DNA from: Opitutia bacterium
Lineage (GTDB): Bacteria > Verrucomicrobiota > Verrucomicrobiia > Opitutales > Opitutaceae
Reading direction: 5' to 3'
DNA: 64,000 nucleotides
NCBI GenBank assembly: GCA_016190985.1
Contig: JACPPI010000005.1
Coordinates: 1 to 64,000 of the forward strand
Positions within the stretch are counted from its first letter, which is position 1. Each line of letters starts with the position of its first letter. The notes below the pieces were generated by a model, which had not been told where the DNA came from, did no database searches, and worked only from the letters and a program-made list of their open reading frames with translations. The position numbers were made by a program, and so were the translations under genes. Positions 1-9,701 of the stretch are shown here, piece by piece.

Positions 1-29
1 TTTTGCGCCGGCTCAGGTTAATTTTTTTA

Positions 30-48
30 GCCGCTTCCACAGCGGCTG
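30..48. repeat. Short perfect inverted repeat downstream of the truncated gene
   Basis: AGCCGCT and AGCGGCT are separated by five bases and form a 7-base-pair stem. Read on the strand of the neighbouring gene, the hairpin is followed by A residues and not T, so it does not look like its terminator. It lies in the sequence that replaces the expected remainder of the repeat protein. Confidence 0.45.
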
Positions 49-74
49 CGCCAGTTCCCATCGACTCGGATACA

Positions 75-638
75 TCATAGTCGCGCCTTCGACCCGACTC
101 GCTTTATCCGGTTCCACGAGGTTTGAATACACGCCCTAATCACTCCGGTGAGGTTGACGCTGCTCGTAGCGCCACCTGCACCTGTTTGGATACCGAGTGA
201 GAATCCGTTGAGATCTACGGCGCCCGTTACGTTGAGCGTGCCGTTCGTTCCAGTGTTAATCCACGACTGCGCGGCGCCGAGGACCAACGGCAAGCTGATA
301 GTCTCGATGCGTCCGGCGGTTTGGCTGATGCCAGTGGAGCCGAGCGTCAGTGTTGCGCTTCCGGAGAGAACGAAACTAACCGACCCTGTGCCTCCCGCAA
401 GAAAACTTAGACCGGCCACGCTTCGATTAGCGGCAAGGACAGGACCGACGGCGCCAGTCGCGCTGGTAAAAGACGCTATGTTGCTCGTGAGATCATTGGC
501 CGGAGCAACACCTCCTGACCAATTCGATCCCGTTGCGAAATCGGTTCCGCTTGTTGAGTTCCAATTGATGCTCGTTTGTGAGTTCGCCAAATTCGCTCCC
601 AAAAACACCAAGCCAAACCTAAGCAGGAGATGTTTCAT
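75..638 (-). CDS. Truncated autotransporter-type beta-strand-repeat protein
   Basis: The 187-residue product starts with a signal peptide (MKHLLLRFGLVFLGANLANS) and continues with the SINWNSTSGTDFATGSNWSGG type of opening and glycine/serine/threonine-rich beta-strand repeats seen in autotransporter-associated repeat proteins of Verrucomicrobiota. Such proteins are usually many hundreds of residues long and surface-exposed. Here the repeat character stops at about position 145, after NLTGVI, and a basic tail of about 20 residues runs to a stop. The most likely reading is a 3' truncation by a rearrangement or small insertion. The start at 638 was chosen because it begins the signal peptide; the frame stays open 28 codons further upstream. 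Confidence 0.6.
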   Translation of the reverse strand: MKHLLLRFGLVFLGANLANSQTSINWNSTSGTDFATGSNWSGGVAPANDLTSNIASFTSATGAVGPVLAANRSVAGLSFLAGGTGSVSFVLSGSATLTLGSTGISQTAGRIETISLPLVLGAAQSWINTGTNGTLNVTGAVDLNGFSLGIQTGAGGATSSVNLTGVIRACIQTSWNRIKRVGSKARL

Positions 639-819
639 GGCACAGCGAATTGAGTGCTTGTTTTTGTGAGCAGCGTGGACTGCTTCAACCGGGTCGTTCG
701 TTCGGGGGTTGACAACACCCATGGAGTATTTTCATCGCTGTGCCGACTCTTTTTTGAGCGGGGTCTATGCCCGCGACCGGCCGGCATGCTGTGTGCCGTG
801 GGTTTCGCACGGGCAAAAT

Positions 820-896
820 TGGTCGGGGCGATAGGATTCGAACCTACGACCTCCTGGTCCCAAACCAGGCGCTCTACCAGGCTAAGCTACACCCCG
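820..896 (-). tRNA. tRNA-Pro (anticodon TGG)
   Basis: A 77-base cloverleaf on the minus strand. The 7-base-pair acceptor stem is CGGGGTG with CGCCCCG, the anticodon loop is TTTGGGA inside a CCTGG/CCAGG stem, the T arm contains GTTCGAATC, and the 3' CCA is encoded. The anticodon TGG reads proline codons. Confidence 0.95.
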
Positions 897-1086
897 CTGA
901 CCGACAGGTATGGGACGCGCTGACGCGATTGGTGTCAATGGCGGGTTCCTTGATGGGCTAGATCGATATTCAAGTTTGTCACGACAATGGGTTAGGTCGG
1001 CCGAGAACCCCCAAAAGTTGCAATAAATGCTTCTTGCCTCAGCAGGGAAACCGCCCGTATATACGCCCCCTCAATCTCTTAAACAA

Positions 1087-1620
1087 ATGGATACTCTTTC
1101 CCGCGACAGCAATAACTCCGGCAGCGTCCTGCCCCTCGTTGGCGTGATCGCCGGCGGTCTCGCCCTGGTCCTCTCGATCGTGGCCCTCGTAAAACTTTCC
1201 ACGCTCCAAAAGTCCGTGGCCGCCCACGACGAGGCGATCAACAAGATCCCCGCCATCGAGGCCTCGGTCGCCGCCGCCGCCACCAAGGCTGAAACCGAAA
1301 ACCAGATCAAGGGTCTGAAGTCCGCCATCCAGACCGCCCTGGACCAGGTCGGCAACGAGATCGGCACCATCAACGCCAAGATCACCAAGATCGAGGAAGC
1401 CCAGAAGGCCAAGGCCGCGGCTCCGGGCAAGGGCGGCAAGGCCGCCGCCCCGACCGGCGTGCTGAACGCCGACGGCACCTACTCCGTCGCCCCCGGCGAC
1501 ACGCTCTCGAAGATCGCGAAGAAGTTCGCCGTGCGCGTCGACTCCATCGAAGCCGAGAACCCCGGCCTCGACCCGGCCAAGCTCAAGGTCGGCCAGAAGA
1601 TCCGCATCCCGAAGAAATAA
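1087..1620 (+). CDS. LysM-domain protein with N-terminal membrane anchor
   Basis: The 177-residue product has one hydrophobic segment near residues 15-38 (PLVGVIAGGLALVLSIVALV), an alanine/lysine-rich stretch likely to form a coiled coil, a lysine/alanine linker and a C-terminal LysM module (YSVAPGDTLSKIAKKFAV ... LKVGQKIRIPKK). LysM binds N-acetylglucosamine polymers such as peptidoglycan, so an inner-membrane-anchored periplasmic cell-wall-binding role fits. An in-frame ATG at 1027 would add 20 residues, but the start at 1087 gives a normal short cytoplasmic tail before the membrane segment. A strong terminator follows directly. Confidence 0.8.
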   Translation: MDTLSRDSNNSGSVLPLVGVIAGGLALVLSIVALVKLSTLQKSVAAHDEAINKIPAIEASVAAAATKAETENQIKGLKSAIQTALDQVGNEIGTINAKITKIEEAQKAKAAAPGKGGKAAAPTGVLNADGTYSVAPGDTLSKIAKKFAVRVDSIEAENPGLDPAKLKVGQKIRIPKK

Positions 1621-1639
1621 GCTTCGCGAACCCTTTCCC

Positions 1640-1677
1640 AATGCCTCCAGACCTCGTGTCGCGGAGGCATTTTTTTT
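1640..1677 (+). terminator. Rho-independent terminator after the LysM gene
   Basis: AATGCCTCC and GGAGGCATT form a 9-base-pair stem with a 14-base loop, followed by eight T. The ATG of the next gene comes four bases after the T tract. Confidence 0.85.
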
Positions 1678-1680
1678 GCC

Positions 1681-2259
1681 ATGGCTGAACAACCGCTTCC
1701 ACCCCGGCGCTGGAAAAAACTGGGCGCGCGCACCATCGCCCGCACCCGCATCTTCGACGTGCAGAGCGTGGACTACCAGCATCCCGCGCGCGCAAAGCCG
1801 CAGGATTTTTTCGTGATCAACGCGCCCGACTGGGTGAATGTCGTCGCCCTGACGCCGGACCGGCACCTCGTGCTCGTGCGGCAATTCCGCTACGGCACGG
1901 ACGATTTCTCGCTGGAGATTCCCGGCGGGGTGATGGACCCCGGCGAGGATGCCGTCGTCGCCGGCGTGCGTGAGCTGCGGGAGGAGACCGGCTATGTCGG
2001 CGCGGCGGCGCGCGTGCTCGGGGTGGTGCGGCCGAATCCGGCCATGCAGAACAACCGCTGCCACCTGGTGCTGGTGGAGAACGCCCGGCGCGAGGCCAAG
2101 CTCGGCTGGGATTCCGACGAGGAGTTTGAAATCATGACCCGGCCGGTGGACGAGGTCTACCAACTGGCCTACAACGGCGGCATCACCCACGCCATGGTCT
2201 TGGACGCGCTGCTGCTGTTCGCGCCCGTGTGGGCGGAGCTGAAGCGGGGCGCCATTTGA
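1681..2259 (+). CDS. NUDIX hydrolase, ADP-ribose pyrophosphatase type
   Basis: The 192-residue protein carries a complete Nudix box: GGVMDPGE, then RELREETGYVG (consensus GX5EX7REUXEEXGU), which binds the divalent metals used to hydrolyse a nucleoside diphosphate linked to another moiety. The flanking VRQFRYG and the PNPAMQNNRCH region match the ADP-ribose pyrophosphatase subgroup, so ADP-ribose or a related sugar nucleotide is the likely substrate. The only usable start lies four bases after the terminator T tract of the LysM gene, leaving no room for a leader with a ribosome binding site; translation could be leaderless or depend on read-through. Confidence 0.85.
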   Translation: MAEQPLPPRRWKKLGARTIARTRIFDVQSVDYQHPARAKPQDFFVINAPDWVNVVALTPDRHLVLVRQFRYGTDDFSLEIPGGVMDPGEDAVVAGVRELREETGYVGAAARVLGVVRPNPAMQNNRCHLVLVENARREAKLGWDSDEEFEIMTRPVDEVYQLAYNGGITHAMVLDALLLFAPVWAELKRGAI

Positions 2260-2294
2260 CTTTGCCGGTGGTCAGCCTTAACTCCCCGGACCCG

Positions 2295-3563
2295 ATGGAA
2301 TCCCCCGCGCCCGCCTCCGTTTTCGCCAATGCCCCCGAGGCCCTGGGCGCGGTCCGGGTCGGCGTGCCGGCGTCGTTGGAGCAGGAGATCCGCGCCATCT
2401 ACCGGCGCAGCCCGCTCTACGGCCGGCGGTTCCCGCTGCACAACGAGCCGCTGCAGTGGTCGTGTTACCGGGAAATCCCGGTGCTGACCAAGCAGGAGAT
2501 CCTCGACCGCGGGCACACGGCGTTCTTTGCCGACTATGCCGAGGTCGAACGCGGTTTCGCGGCGAAAAAACTCGAATACGAGCACACCTCCGGTTCCACG
2601 GCGCGGCCGATGACCGTCGTGATGGAGGACGGCTGGTGGAACGCGCAGCTCCGGCGGGCCTATCGCGCGCACCCGCAGCTGGCGCCGTATGCCGACCGGC
2701 CCTACCGCAAGGCCGTGCTCGCGCCCATCGGCTGCTCCAGCAACCTCTGCCCCTACGAGGACCACCCGTTCCCGCACCGCTATTTCGACGGCACGGTCTA
2801 TCTGAACCTCTCGAGCGACCCGTTCATCTTCGCCGCGGCGGAGTGGGACCGCATCGTGCTGGAACTGCAGGCGCTGAAGCCCGAGGTCATCGAGGGCGAG
2901 CCCATCTACCTCTCGCTGCTGGCGCGCGCGGTGAAGAAACGCCGCGTCCGCGTGCCGAGCGTGCGCACGGTCATCCTCACCTACGGCAAGGCCAGCCGCC
3001 AGCACAGCCGGCGCATCGCCGGGGTGTTCCCGGGCGCGGCGCAGGTGGACCTCTATGGCTCGACGGAGGCCGGCTACATCTTTGTCGGCGACGCGTTTGC
3101 CGACAACCAGCGCGTGATCGACGGCAACGCCTTCGTCGAACTCGTGCCGTGGCGCCCGGGGCTGGCGGACGTTTTCCAGATCAACGTCACGACGCGCGAC
3201 CGCGAGGCGATGCCGTTGCTGCGCTATTTCACGGGGGACATCGTGCGGCGCACGCCCACAGGCTATCGCATACTCGGGCGCGAGCGGGATCTGTTTTTCA
3301 GCGCGGACGGCCGCGTGGTGTCGGCCCACGAAATCGACGCGGCCATGCCGGAGGAATTCGCCTGCTGGCACTGGAGCCTCGTGCAGGGTTCGGACAACCG
3401 CTGGGACTTCCAATATGTGGCCGACGGCCCCGCGCCGGCCGGCCTGGCCCAGGCTTTGGCCGCGGCGCTGGGCGAGGGGATGCGCGTGAATCTCTTCCGC
3501 CGGAAATTCATCCGGCCGGCGGCGAGCGGGAAATTTGCGCTGCTCAAGCCGCTGGCACGCTGA
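2295..3563 (+). CDS. PaaK/CapK-like adenylate-forming enzyme
   Basis: A 422-residue protein of the phenylacetate-CoA ligase-like branch of the ANL superfamily. It has the AMP-binding motif EHTSGSTARP near residue 100 and the later motif DLYGSTEAGY, followed by the TGDIVRRTPTGYRILGRERD hinge region. These enzymes activate a carboxylate with ATP; the substrate cannot be read from the sequence and no CoA-pathway partner is adjacent. The ATG at 2295 was chosen because the longer frame (from 2229) overlaps the NUDIX gene. Several family members are annotated in exopolysaccharide or siderophore loci, but nothing here supports either. Confidence 0.75.
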   Translation: MESPAPASVFANAPEALGAVRVGVPASLEQEIRAIYRRSPLYGRRFPLHNEPLQWSCYREIPVLTKQEILDRGHTAFFADYAEVERGFAAKKLEYEHTSGSTARPMTVVMEDGWWNAQLRRAYRAHPQLAPYADRPYRKAVLAPIGCSSNLCPYEDHPFPHRYFDGTVYLNLSSDPFIFAAAEWDRIVLELQALKPEVIEGEPIYLSLLARAVKKRRVRVPSVRTVILTYGKASRQHSRRIAGVFPGAAQVDLYGSTEAGYIFVGDAFADNQRVIDGNAFVELVPWRPGLADVFQINVTTRDREAMPLLRYFTGDIVRRTPTGYRILGRERDLFFSADGRVVSAHEIDAAMPEEFACWHWSLVQGSDNRWDFQYVADGPAPAGLAQALAAALGEGMRVNLFRRKFIRPAASGKFALLKPLAR

Positions 3564-3709
3564 CCGCCGGGGAGGCCGCCCTTCTCGGCCCATTTAGGCA
3601 CCCTAATTAATCGGCTGGCCGGACGGGCGCGTCCTTTACATTGATCGGCGGCGTTGGTTTATCTAACCGCGCCCGACGACTGCTCAACCGCACCCCTACC
3701 AGCATTCTG

Positions 3710-4402
3710 ATGAATCTACTCGGATACCTTTTTAAGTCGTCGATTGGCCGGAAATTCCTGATGGCCTTCACCGGGCTGGTGCTGTTCGGGTTCGTCGCCG
3801 GCCACCTCGCCGGCAACCTGCAGATTTTCCTCCCCCCGGCCAGGATCAACGCCTACGCGCACATGCTGGAGTCGCTCGGCGCCGGGCTGTGGCTCATCCG
3901 GGCCTTCCTGCTCCTCTGCCTCGTCATCCATGTCTGGCTGGCGATCCAGCTGACGCTGGAGAACCGCGCCGCCCGTCCGCAGGCCTACGGCGTCGAGCAC
4001 GTGAATCGCGCCACGCTGGCCTCGCGCCTCATGGCCCGCACCGGCATCGTGGTGCTGGCGTTCATCCCCTTTCACCTCGCCCACTACACCCTTCGCGTCA
4101 GCCACCCCGGGTGGAGCGAACACACCTTCCGGCTCGCCGACGGCACGCTGGTGCGCGACGTGCACGCCATGATGATCGAGGGATTCGGCAATTGGCCGGT
4201 CTCGGTATTCTACATCGTTGCGGTCGGCATCCTGGCCTACCACCTCAGCCACGGCATCGTCAGCTCGATCCAGACGATCGGGCTGAAGAACGAAAGATGG
4301 ACCGCGCAGGTTGAGCGCCTCTCGGTCGCCTGCTGCTGGCTTTATTTCCTCCTCAACGCGGCCATCCCGCTCGCCGTGCTCGGCGGTTTCGTCCGCGCCT
4401 GA
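3710..4402 (+). CDS. sdhC: Succinate dehydrogenase cytochrome b subunit (b558 family)
   Basis: A 230-residue membrane anchor with five predicted transmembrane segments, starting [20 protein letters not shown]. This is the single large cytochrome b of the Bacteroidetes/epsilon-type enzyme and not the SdhC/SdhD pair of proteobacteria. Conserved histidines in GHLAGNL, VIHVWL, FHLAHY and YHLSHGI are candidate ligands for two haems. It passes electrons between the soluble SdhAB and (mena)quinone. The gene is 11 bases upstream of sdhA. The start at 3710 replaces a longer frame beginning at 3641, because only from here does the sequence resemble the family. Confidence 0.92.
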   Translation: MNLLGYLFKSSIGRKFLMAFTGLVLFGFVAGHLAGNLQIFLPPARINAYAHMLESLGAGLWLIRAFLLLCLVIHVWLAIQLTLENRAARPQAYGVEHVNRATLASRLMARTGIVVLAFIPFHLAHYTLRVSHPGWSEHTFRLADGTLVRDVHAMMIEGFGNWPVSVFYIVAVGILAYHLSHGIVSSIQTIGLKNERWTAQVERLSVACCWLYFLLNAAIPLAVLGGFVRA

Positions 4403-4413
4403 CCTTTTCCGCC

Positions 4414-6336
<1,923 letters not shown>

Positions 6337-6363
6337 GACGCTGCTCTCCAGAAACTAACAAAC

Positions 6364-6388
6364 ATGATATCACAATTTGTGACATCAT
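6364..6388. promoter_or_regulatory. 25-base near-perfect palindrome upstream of the ORF6N gene
   Basis: The palindrome is centred on base 6376 and 11 of its 12 symmetric base pairs match; the single mismatch is 6369/6383. Its half-site reads TGTGA followed by a mismatched base and then ATCAT. It is AT-rich in a GC-rich operon, lies 28 bases after the sdhA stop and ends 11 bases before the ATG of the ORF6N gene. The size and symmetry fit an operator for a dimeric DNA-binding protein, plausibly the adjacent gene product. This is inference. Confidence 0.6.
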
Positions 6389-6399
6389 AATTGGCCGCC

Positions 6400-6942
6400 A
6401 TGCAACCGGCACTGATCGCCCCAGAAGTCATCGAAGCGCGAGTCATTCTCCTCCGCGGCGAGAAGGTGCTGCTCGATCTTCACCTCGCGGGACTCTACGG
6501 CGTCACGACCACGGCGCTCAATCAGGCGGTGCGGCGCAACGCGGAACGGTTCCCGGCTGACTTCATGTTTCAGCTCACGGCCGACGAAACCTTGGCCTTG
6601 CGGGCGCTGCATGTTGACGGGATGAAAAAGCGCGCCCTCGCGAAGCCTCCGATGGCCTTCACCGAACAAGGGGTCGCGATGCTCTCCGGTTTGCTGAATT
6701 CTCCGCGCGCCGTTGCCGTGAACATCGAGATCATGCGCGCCTTTGTCCGCCTGCGTCAGATGATCGCCGGCCACGCCGATCTCGCCCGCAAGCTCGCCGC
6801 GATCGAGAAAAAATATGACGCGCAGTTCAAAGCGGTCTTCGACGCCATCCGCGAACTCATGACGCCACCTGCGCCGAAACGCCGCGAAATCGGCTTCCAC
6901 GCCACTCTCAGGAAACAACGCCCCGCAAAGTCCTCCCGCTGA
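6400..6942 (+). CDS. ORF6N-domain DNA-binding protein inserted in the sdh operon
   Basis: The 180-residue product has an N-terminal ORF6N domain (residues about 5-95): [46 protein letters not shown] and a later [22 protein letters not shown]6N/KilA-N-related proteins are DNA-binding proteins common in phages, mobile islands and many bacterial chromosomes; their cellular role is mostly unknown. The C-terminal third is lysine/alanine-rich and probably helical. The gene lies in the same direction between sdhA and sdhB, eight bases before sdhB, so sdhB translation and transcription are likely preserved. The ATG at 6400 was chosen over a TTG nine bases earlier. Confidence 0.85.
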   Translation: MQPALIAPEVIEARVILLRGEKVLLDLHLAGLYGVTTTALNQAVRRNAERFPADFMFQLTADETLALRALHVDGMKKRALAKPPMAFTEQGVAMLSGLLNSPRAVAVNIEIMRAFVRLRQMIAGHADLARKLAAIEKKYDAQFKAVFDAIRELMTPPAPKRREIGFHATLRKQRPAKSSR

Positions 6943-6949
6943 TCCCGCC

Positions 6950-7765
6950 ATGGTCGCTCACACTTCCGCCAAGAAACTCTTCTCCGTCACCCTGCGTGTC
7001 TGGCGCCAGGCCGGTCCCGCCGCGCCCGGCCAGTTCACCGACTACCCGGCCAAGGACGTCAGCCCCGACATGTCGTTCCTCGAGCTGCTCGATGTCGTGA
7101 ACGACGAGATCACGCTCAGGGGCGGCGAGCCGATCGCCTTCGCGCACGACTGCCGCGAGGGCATCTGCGGCACCTGCTCCTGCACGATCAACGGCAAGCC
7201 GCACGGCCCGGGCCAGGGCATCGCCACCTGCCAGCTCTACATGCGCAGCTTCCAGGAGGGCGACACCATCGTCGTCGAGCCGTTCCGCGCCAAAGCCTTC
7301 CCGATCCAGAAGGATCTCATCACCGACCGCGCCGCCTTCGACAAGATCCAGCAGGCCGGCGGCTTCATCTCCGTCCGCACCGGTGCGGCGCCCGACGCCA
7401 ATTCCATTCCCGTGCCGAAGGAGGACGCCGACCTCGCGATGGACGCGGCCACCTGCATCGGTTGCGGCGCGTGTGTCGCGGCGTGCAAAAACGCCAGCGC
7501 GATGCTTTTCGTCGCCGCCAAGGTCTCCCACCTCGGCCTGCTGCCGCAGGGCCAGCCCGAGCGCGACAAGCGCGTGCTCGCCATGGTGCAGACGATGGAC
7601 GAGGCCGGCTTCGGCAACTGCACCAACCAGTATGAGTGCAGCGCCGTCTGCCCCAAGCTCATCTCGCACGACTTCATCGCCCGCCTGAACCGCGACTACG
7701 TGGCGGCGCTGTTCAAGGCCCGGTTCAAGCCGGTGTCCAACGCCGGCGGCGGCGGCGCGGGTTGA
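6950..7765 (+). CDS. sdhB: Succinate dehydrogenase iron-sulfur subunit
   Basis: A 271-residue protein with an N-terminal plant-type ferredoxin domain ([12 protein letters not shown] for the [2Fe-2S] cluster) and a C-terminal bacterial ferredoxin domain with [11 protein letters not shown] and [12 protein letters not shown] for the [4Fe-4S] and [3Fe-4S] clusters. It links SdhA to the cytochrome b. Its separation from sdhA by the ORF6N gene is unusual; homologous operons normally run sdhC-sdhA-sdhB without a gap. A terminator-like hairpin follows. Confidence 0.95.
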   Translation: MVAHTSAKKLFSVTLRVWRQAGPAAPGQFTDYPAKDVSPDMSFLELLDVVNDEITLRGGEPIAFAHDCREGICGTCSCTINGKPHGPGQGIATCQLYMRSFQEGDTIVVEPFRAKAFPIQKDLITDRAAFDKIQQAGGFISVRTGAAPDANSIPVPKEDADLAMDAATCIGCGACVAACKNASAMLFVAAKVSHLGLLPQGQPERDKRVLAMVQTMDEAGFGNCTNQYECSAVCPKLISHDFIARLNRDYVAALFKARFKPVSNAGGGGAG

Positions 7766-7793
7766 GCGACCGCTTGATTCGCAGGTGCTCCCG

Positions 7794-7819
7794 GGCGCGG
7801 CGGCTGTCGCGCCTTTTTC
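7794..7819 (+). terminator. Terminator after sdhB
   Basis: GGCGCG and CGCGCC pair around an eight-base loop and are followed by TTTTTCTT. The position 28 bases after the sdhB stop closes the succinate dehydrogenase operon. Confidence 0.7.
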
Positions 7820-7896
7820 TTGCCCTTGGGCGAACGGCCGGGGCCTGCAACTTTCCCGCCGCCGCCGTGTTCTCAGGGCATCAACCAACTGCTCCC

Positions 7897-8139
7897 ATGA
7901 AAACCGCTCTTGCCTCCATCGTCACCGCGACCCTCCTGGGCTTCGCGTCCCTCGCGAGCGGTCGTCACTTTGACGCCGCCGACTTTACCGCCATCATGTT
8001 CACCACCGGCCTCTTGGCCTGGACCATCGGGCAATACAGCCGCACTCCGCGCGTGTTGACTGTGGCCCGGCCCATCCAGCTTTCGCTCCGGGGCACCGCC
8101 AGTTCCGCCCAGTCGCGGTCTGTCCGTCAGGCCGCCTGA
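7897..8139 (+). CDS. Small hypothetical membrane or exported protein
   Basis: An 80-residue product with a hydrophobic N-terminus (MKTALASIVTATLLGFASLA), a second hydrophobic stretch (FTAIMFTTGLLAWTIG) and a basic, serine-rich tail. I do not recognise a family. Support comes from the credible signal or membrane segment, a clean ATG and a terminator 18 bases after the stop. It is an independent unit, with a terminator on each side. Confidence 0.5.
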   Translation: MKTALASIVTATLLGFASLASGRHFDAADFTAIMFTTGLLAWTIGQYSRTPRVLTVARPIQLSLRGTASSAQSRSVRQAA

Positions 8140-8157
8140 ACCGCGCAACCCACTCAT

Positions 8158-8190
8158 GACGGCTCTCAACTGTCTGGGGCCGTCTTTTAT
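8158..8190 (+). terminator. Terminator after the 80-residue gene
   Basis: GACGGC and GCCGTC form the stem, followed by TTTTATTT. The T tract overlaps the stop codon of the convergent lipoprotein gene. Confidence 0.65.
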
Positions 8191-8633
8191 TTGGCGGTGA
8201 CCGTCACCTTGCCGCTGGAAGTCAGGCTGCTCTTGTCCGTGGAATCGCCGTAGAGCCGGATGACAATGATGGAGTCCGTGCGGTAGGCCGCGGAGCCGGC
8301 CGCCAACGCATCGGCCAGGGCGCGTTCCCCGCCGGCTCCTGCGATGTTCAGACGGGTCGCGCGGCTGGCGTGGTTCTGGGCCGGTATGGCCACGGCCTCC
8401 TTCTCGTGGATGGTGCCAATCAGGGTGCCGTTGAGAAAGATCCTGTGGGTGGTCTCATCCACCAGGTAGGAGGCGATGTTGGGGTTGACGATGCGCCACG
8501 ACACCTGCGTCGCACCGTCTTGGCTCCGGGCAATGTTGGTCAGCTCGACCTTGAGTCCGACGGTGATGGTGTTGCTGCTGCTGCAGCCGGCCAGCAGGAG
8601 GAGCAGCAAAACAGGGACAAGAATTTTCTTCAT
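8187..8633 (-). CDS. Lipoprotein with LEA14/WHy-like domain
   Basis: The 148-residue product has a lipoprotein signal (MKKILVPVLLLLLLAGCSSS, lipobox LAGC) and then a segment (VGLKVELTNIARS, SWRIVNPNIASYLVDETTH, IFLNGTLIGTI) that resembles the water-stress/LEA_2-type beta-sandwich found in many bacterial outer-membrane lipoproteins. No enzymatic motif is visible. The start at 8633 replaces a much longer open frame without family character. The gene lies 37 bases downstream of the DUF4203-like gene and may be co-transcribed with it. Confidence 0.7.
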   Translation of the reverse strand: MKKILVPVLLLLLLAGCSSSNTITVGLKVELTNIARSQDGATQVSWRIVNPNIASYLVDETTHRIFLNGTLIGTIHEKEAVAIPAQNHASRATRLNIAGAGGERALADALAAGSAAYRTDSIIVIRLYGDSTDKSSLTSSGKVTVTAK

Positions 8634-8670
8634 CGGCCGGATATTGCGGCTGCCCCCCGGCGCGGCAAGT

Positions 8671-9294
8671 TTACTCGTCCTTCCCCTTCGATTTCTTTTT
8701 TCCGCCGCCTTCACCGGCCTCGAACTGCGCAAAGGCGCCGACGGCCGCCAGCGCGAGAATGGCCGGGAGCATCCACGAGTTGCTGGCGATGAGGGCCGGC
8801 AGTTGGTCCGGCGCGCGGGCATAAAACAGCCAGTCAATCTGGTGGGTGAAATACGCCAGGGCGAGAACGGCGCAGAAGGCGCCCCGCAGCCCGGTCGACA
8901 AAATGATCAGCACCCGCTGGATCTTGACAGCCAGAAAGCCGCCGATGAGACCGAGCACACAGCCCGAGAGCAGCGCGACCATGGGGTGGTAATTGGCCAG
9001 CAGCAGAATCCCCAGCGAAGCCCCGAACAGAAATCCGCTCACAAAAACCGCCGCGATATACAGGAGGAACGCCAAAACCGCTCCGAGCACGCCGCCGACC
9101 ACCAGGCTGGCGGTGGCTCCGCCGGGACCGAAGCCGACGGCCGCCGCCACGGCCTCGCCGAATCCCATGCCCAGCAATGCGCCCACCAGCGCCAACGTGA
9201 TCTTGAAGACCCGATAGCCAAAAAAACAGTCCAGCACCCCCCACGTCATCAGCGCGACGGAATACCACGGATAAAGCTCGGCGCTGGGCTGCAT
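8671..9294 (-). CDS. DUF4203/TMEM198-like polytopic membrane protein
   Basis: The 207-residue product has six or seven predicted membrane segments with glycine-rich helices (VGALLGMGFGEAVAAAVGFG, GFLFGASLGILLLANYHP, GCVLGLIGGFLAVKIQ) and a lysine-rich cytoplasmic tail GGGKKKSKGKDE. The pattern resembles the DUF4203/TM7S3-TMEM198 family, whose bacterial function is unknown. It precedes the small lipoprotein gene on the same strand. Confidence 0.6.
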   Translation of the reverse strand: MQPSAELYPWYSVALMTWGVLDCFFGYRVFKITLALVGALLGMGFGEAVAAAVGFGPGGATASLVVGGVLGAVLAFLLYIAAVFVSGFLFGASLGILLLANYHPMVALLSGCVLGLIGGFLAVKIQRVLIILSTGLRGAFCAVLALAYFTHQIDWLFYARAPDQLPALIASNSWMLPAILALAAVGAFAQFEAGEGGGKKKSKGKDE

Positions 9295-9359
9295 GGCCCG
9301 GCACTAAGCCATGCCGCCGGCCCTCCGGTCAATCCGATCTGATGGGCGGACGGTTCCGC

Positions 9360-9623
9360 TCAGAACAGCATCACGGCCCGCGCGCTCTCCAGCACGATCC
9401 AGGCGGCGGCAAAGGCGCTCGCCCACACGAGCAGCCCCTTGGCGATCCGGCGGCGGCGCAGGCTGCGCTCGTAGCGGTCGACGTTGTGGGTGCGGAAGCC
9501 CGTTTCCTCCAGGTAGCACGCGAACTGGGCGTGTTTCACCCGCGCCGTCCGCAGCCGCCGGTCGCTCCGCATGCCGAAGGCGATCGGCAGTTGGTTGAGC
9601 AGATGGCGCCAGCGGTAGGACAT
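9360..9623 (-). CDS. Small hypothetical protein with C-terminal membrane helix
   Basis: The 87-residue product has a basic N-terminal two thirds (RRLRTARVKHAQF, RYERSLRRRRIAK) and one hydrophobic segment at the end (GLLVWASAFAAAWIVLESA), the layout of a tail-anchored protein. I do not recognise a family. It is divergent from lysA and 65 bases upstream of the DUF4203-like gene on the same strand. Confidence 0.5.
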   Translation of the reverse strand: MSYRWRHLLNQLPIAFGMRSDRRLRTARVKHAQFACYLEETGFRTHNVDRYERSLRRRRIAKGLLVWASAFAAAWIVLESARAVMLF

Positions 9624-9701
9624 GCCCCAGCCTCCGGGAAAATAGCTCTTCCGTTCAAGGGGATTCTGGCTATCTCGGTTCCTTTCACGCTCACTTTACC
9701 G

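Noticed and set aside
654-961. Short open frames across the tRNA-Pro region, with a translated stretch resembling IGFEPTTS
   Set aside because: This peptide is the well-known false translation of a tRNA gene; the cloverleaf explains the sequence.
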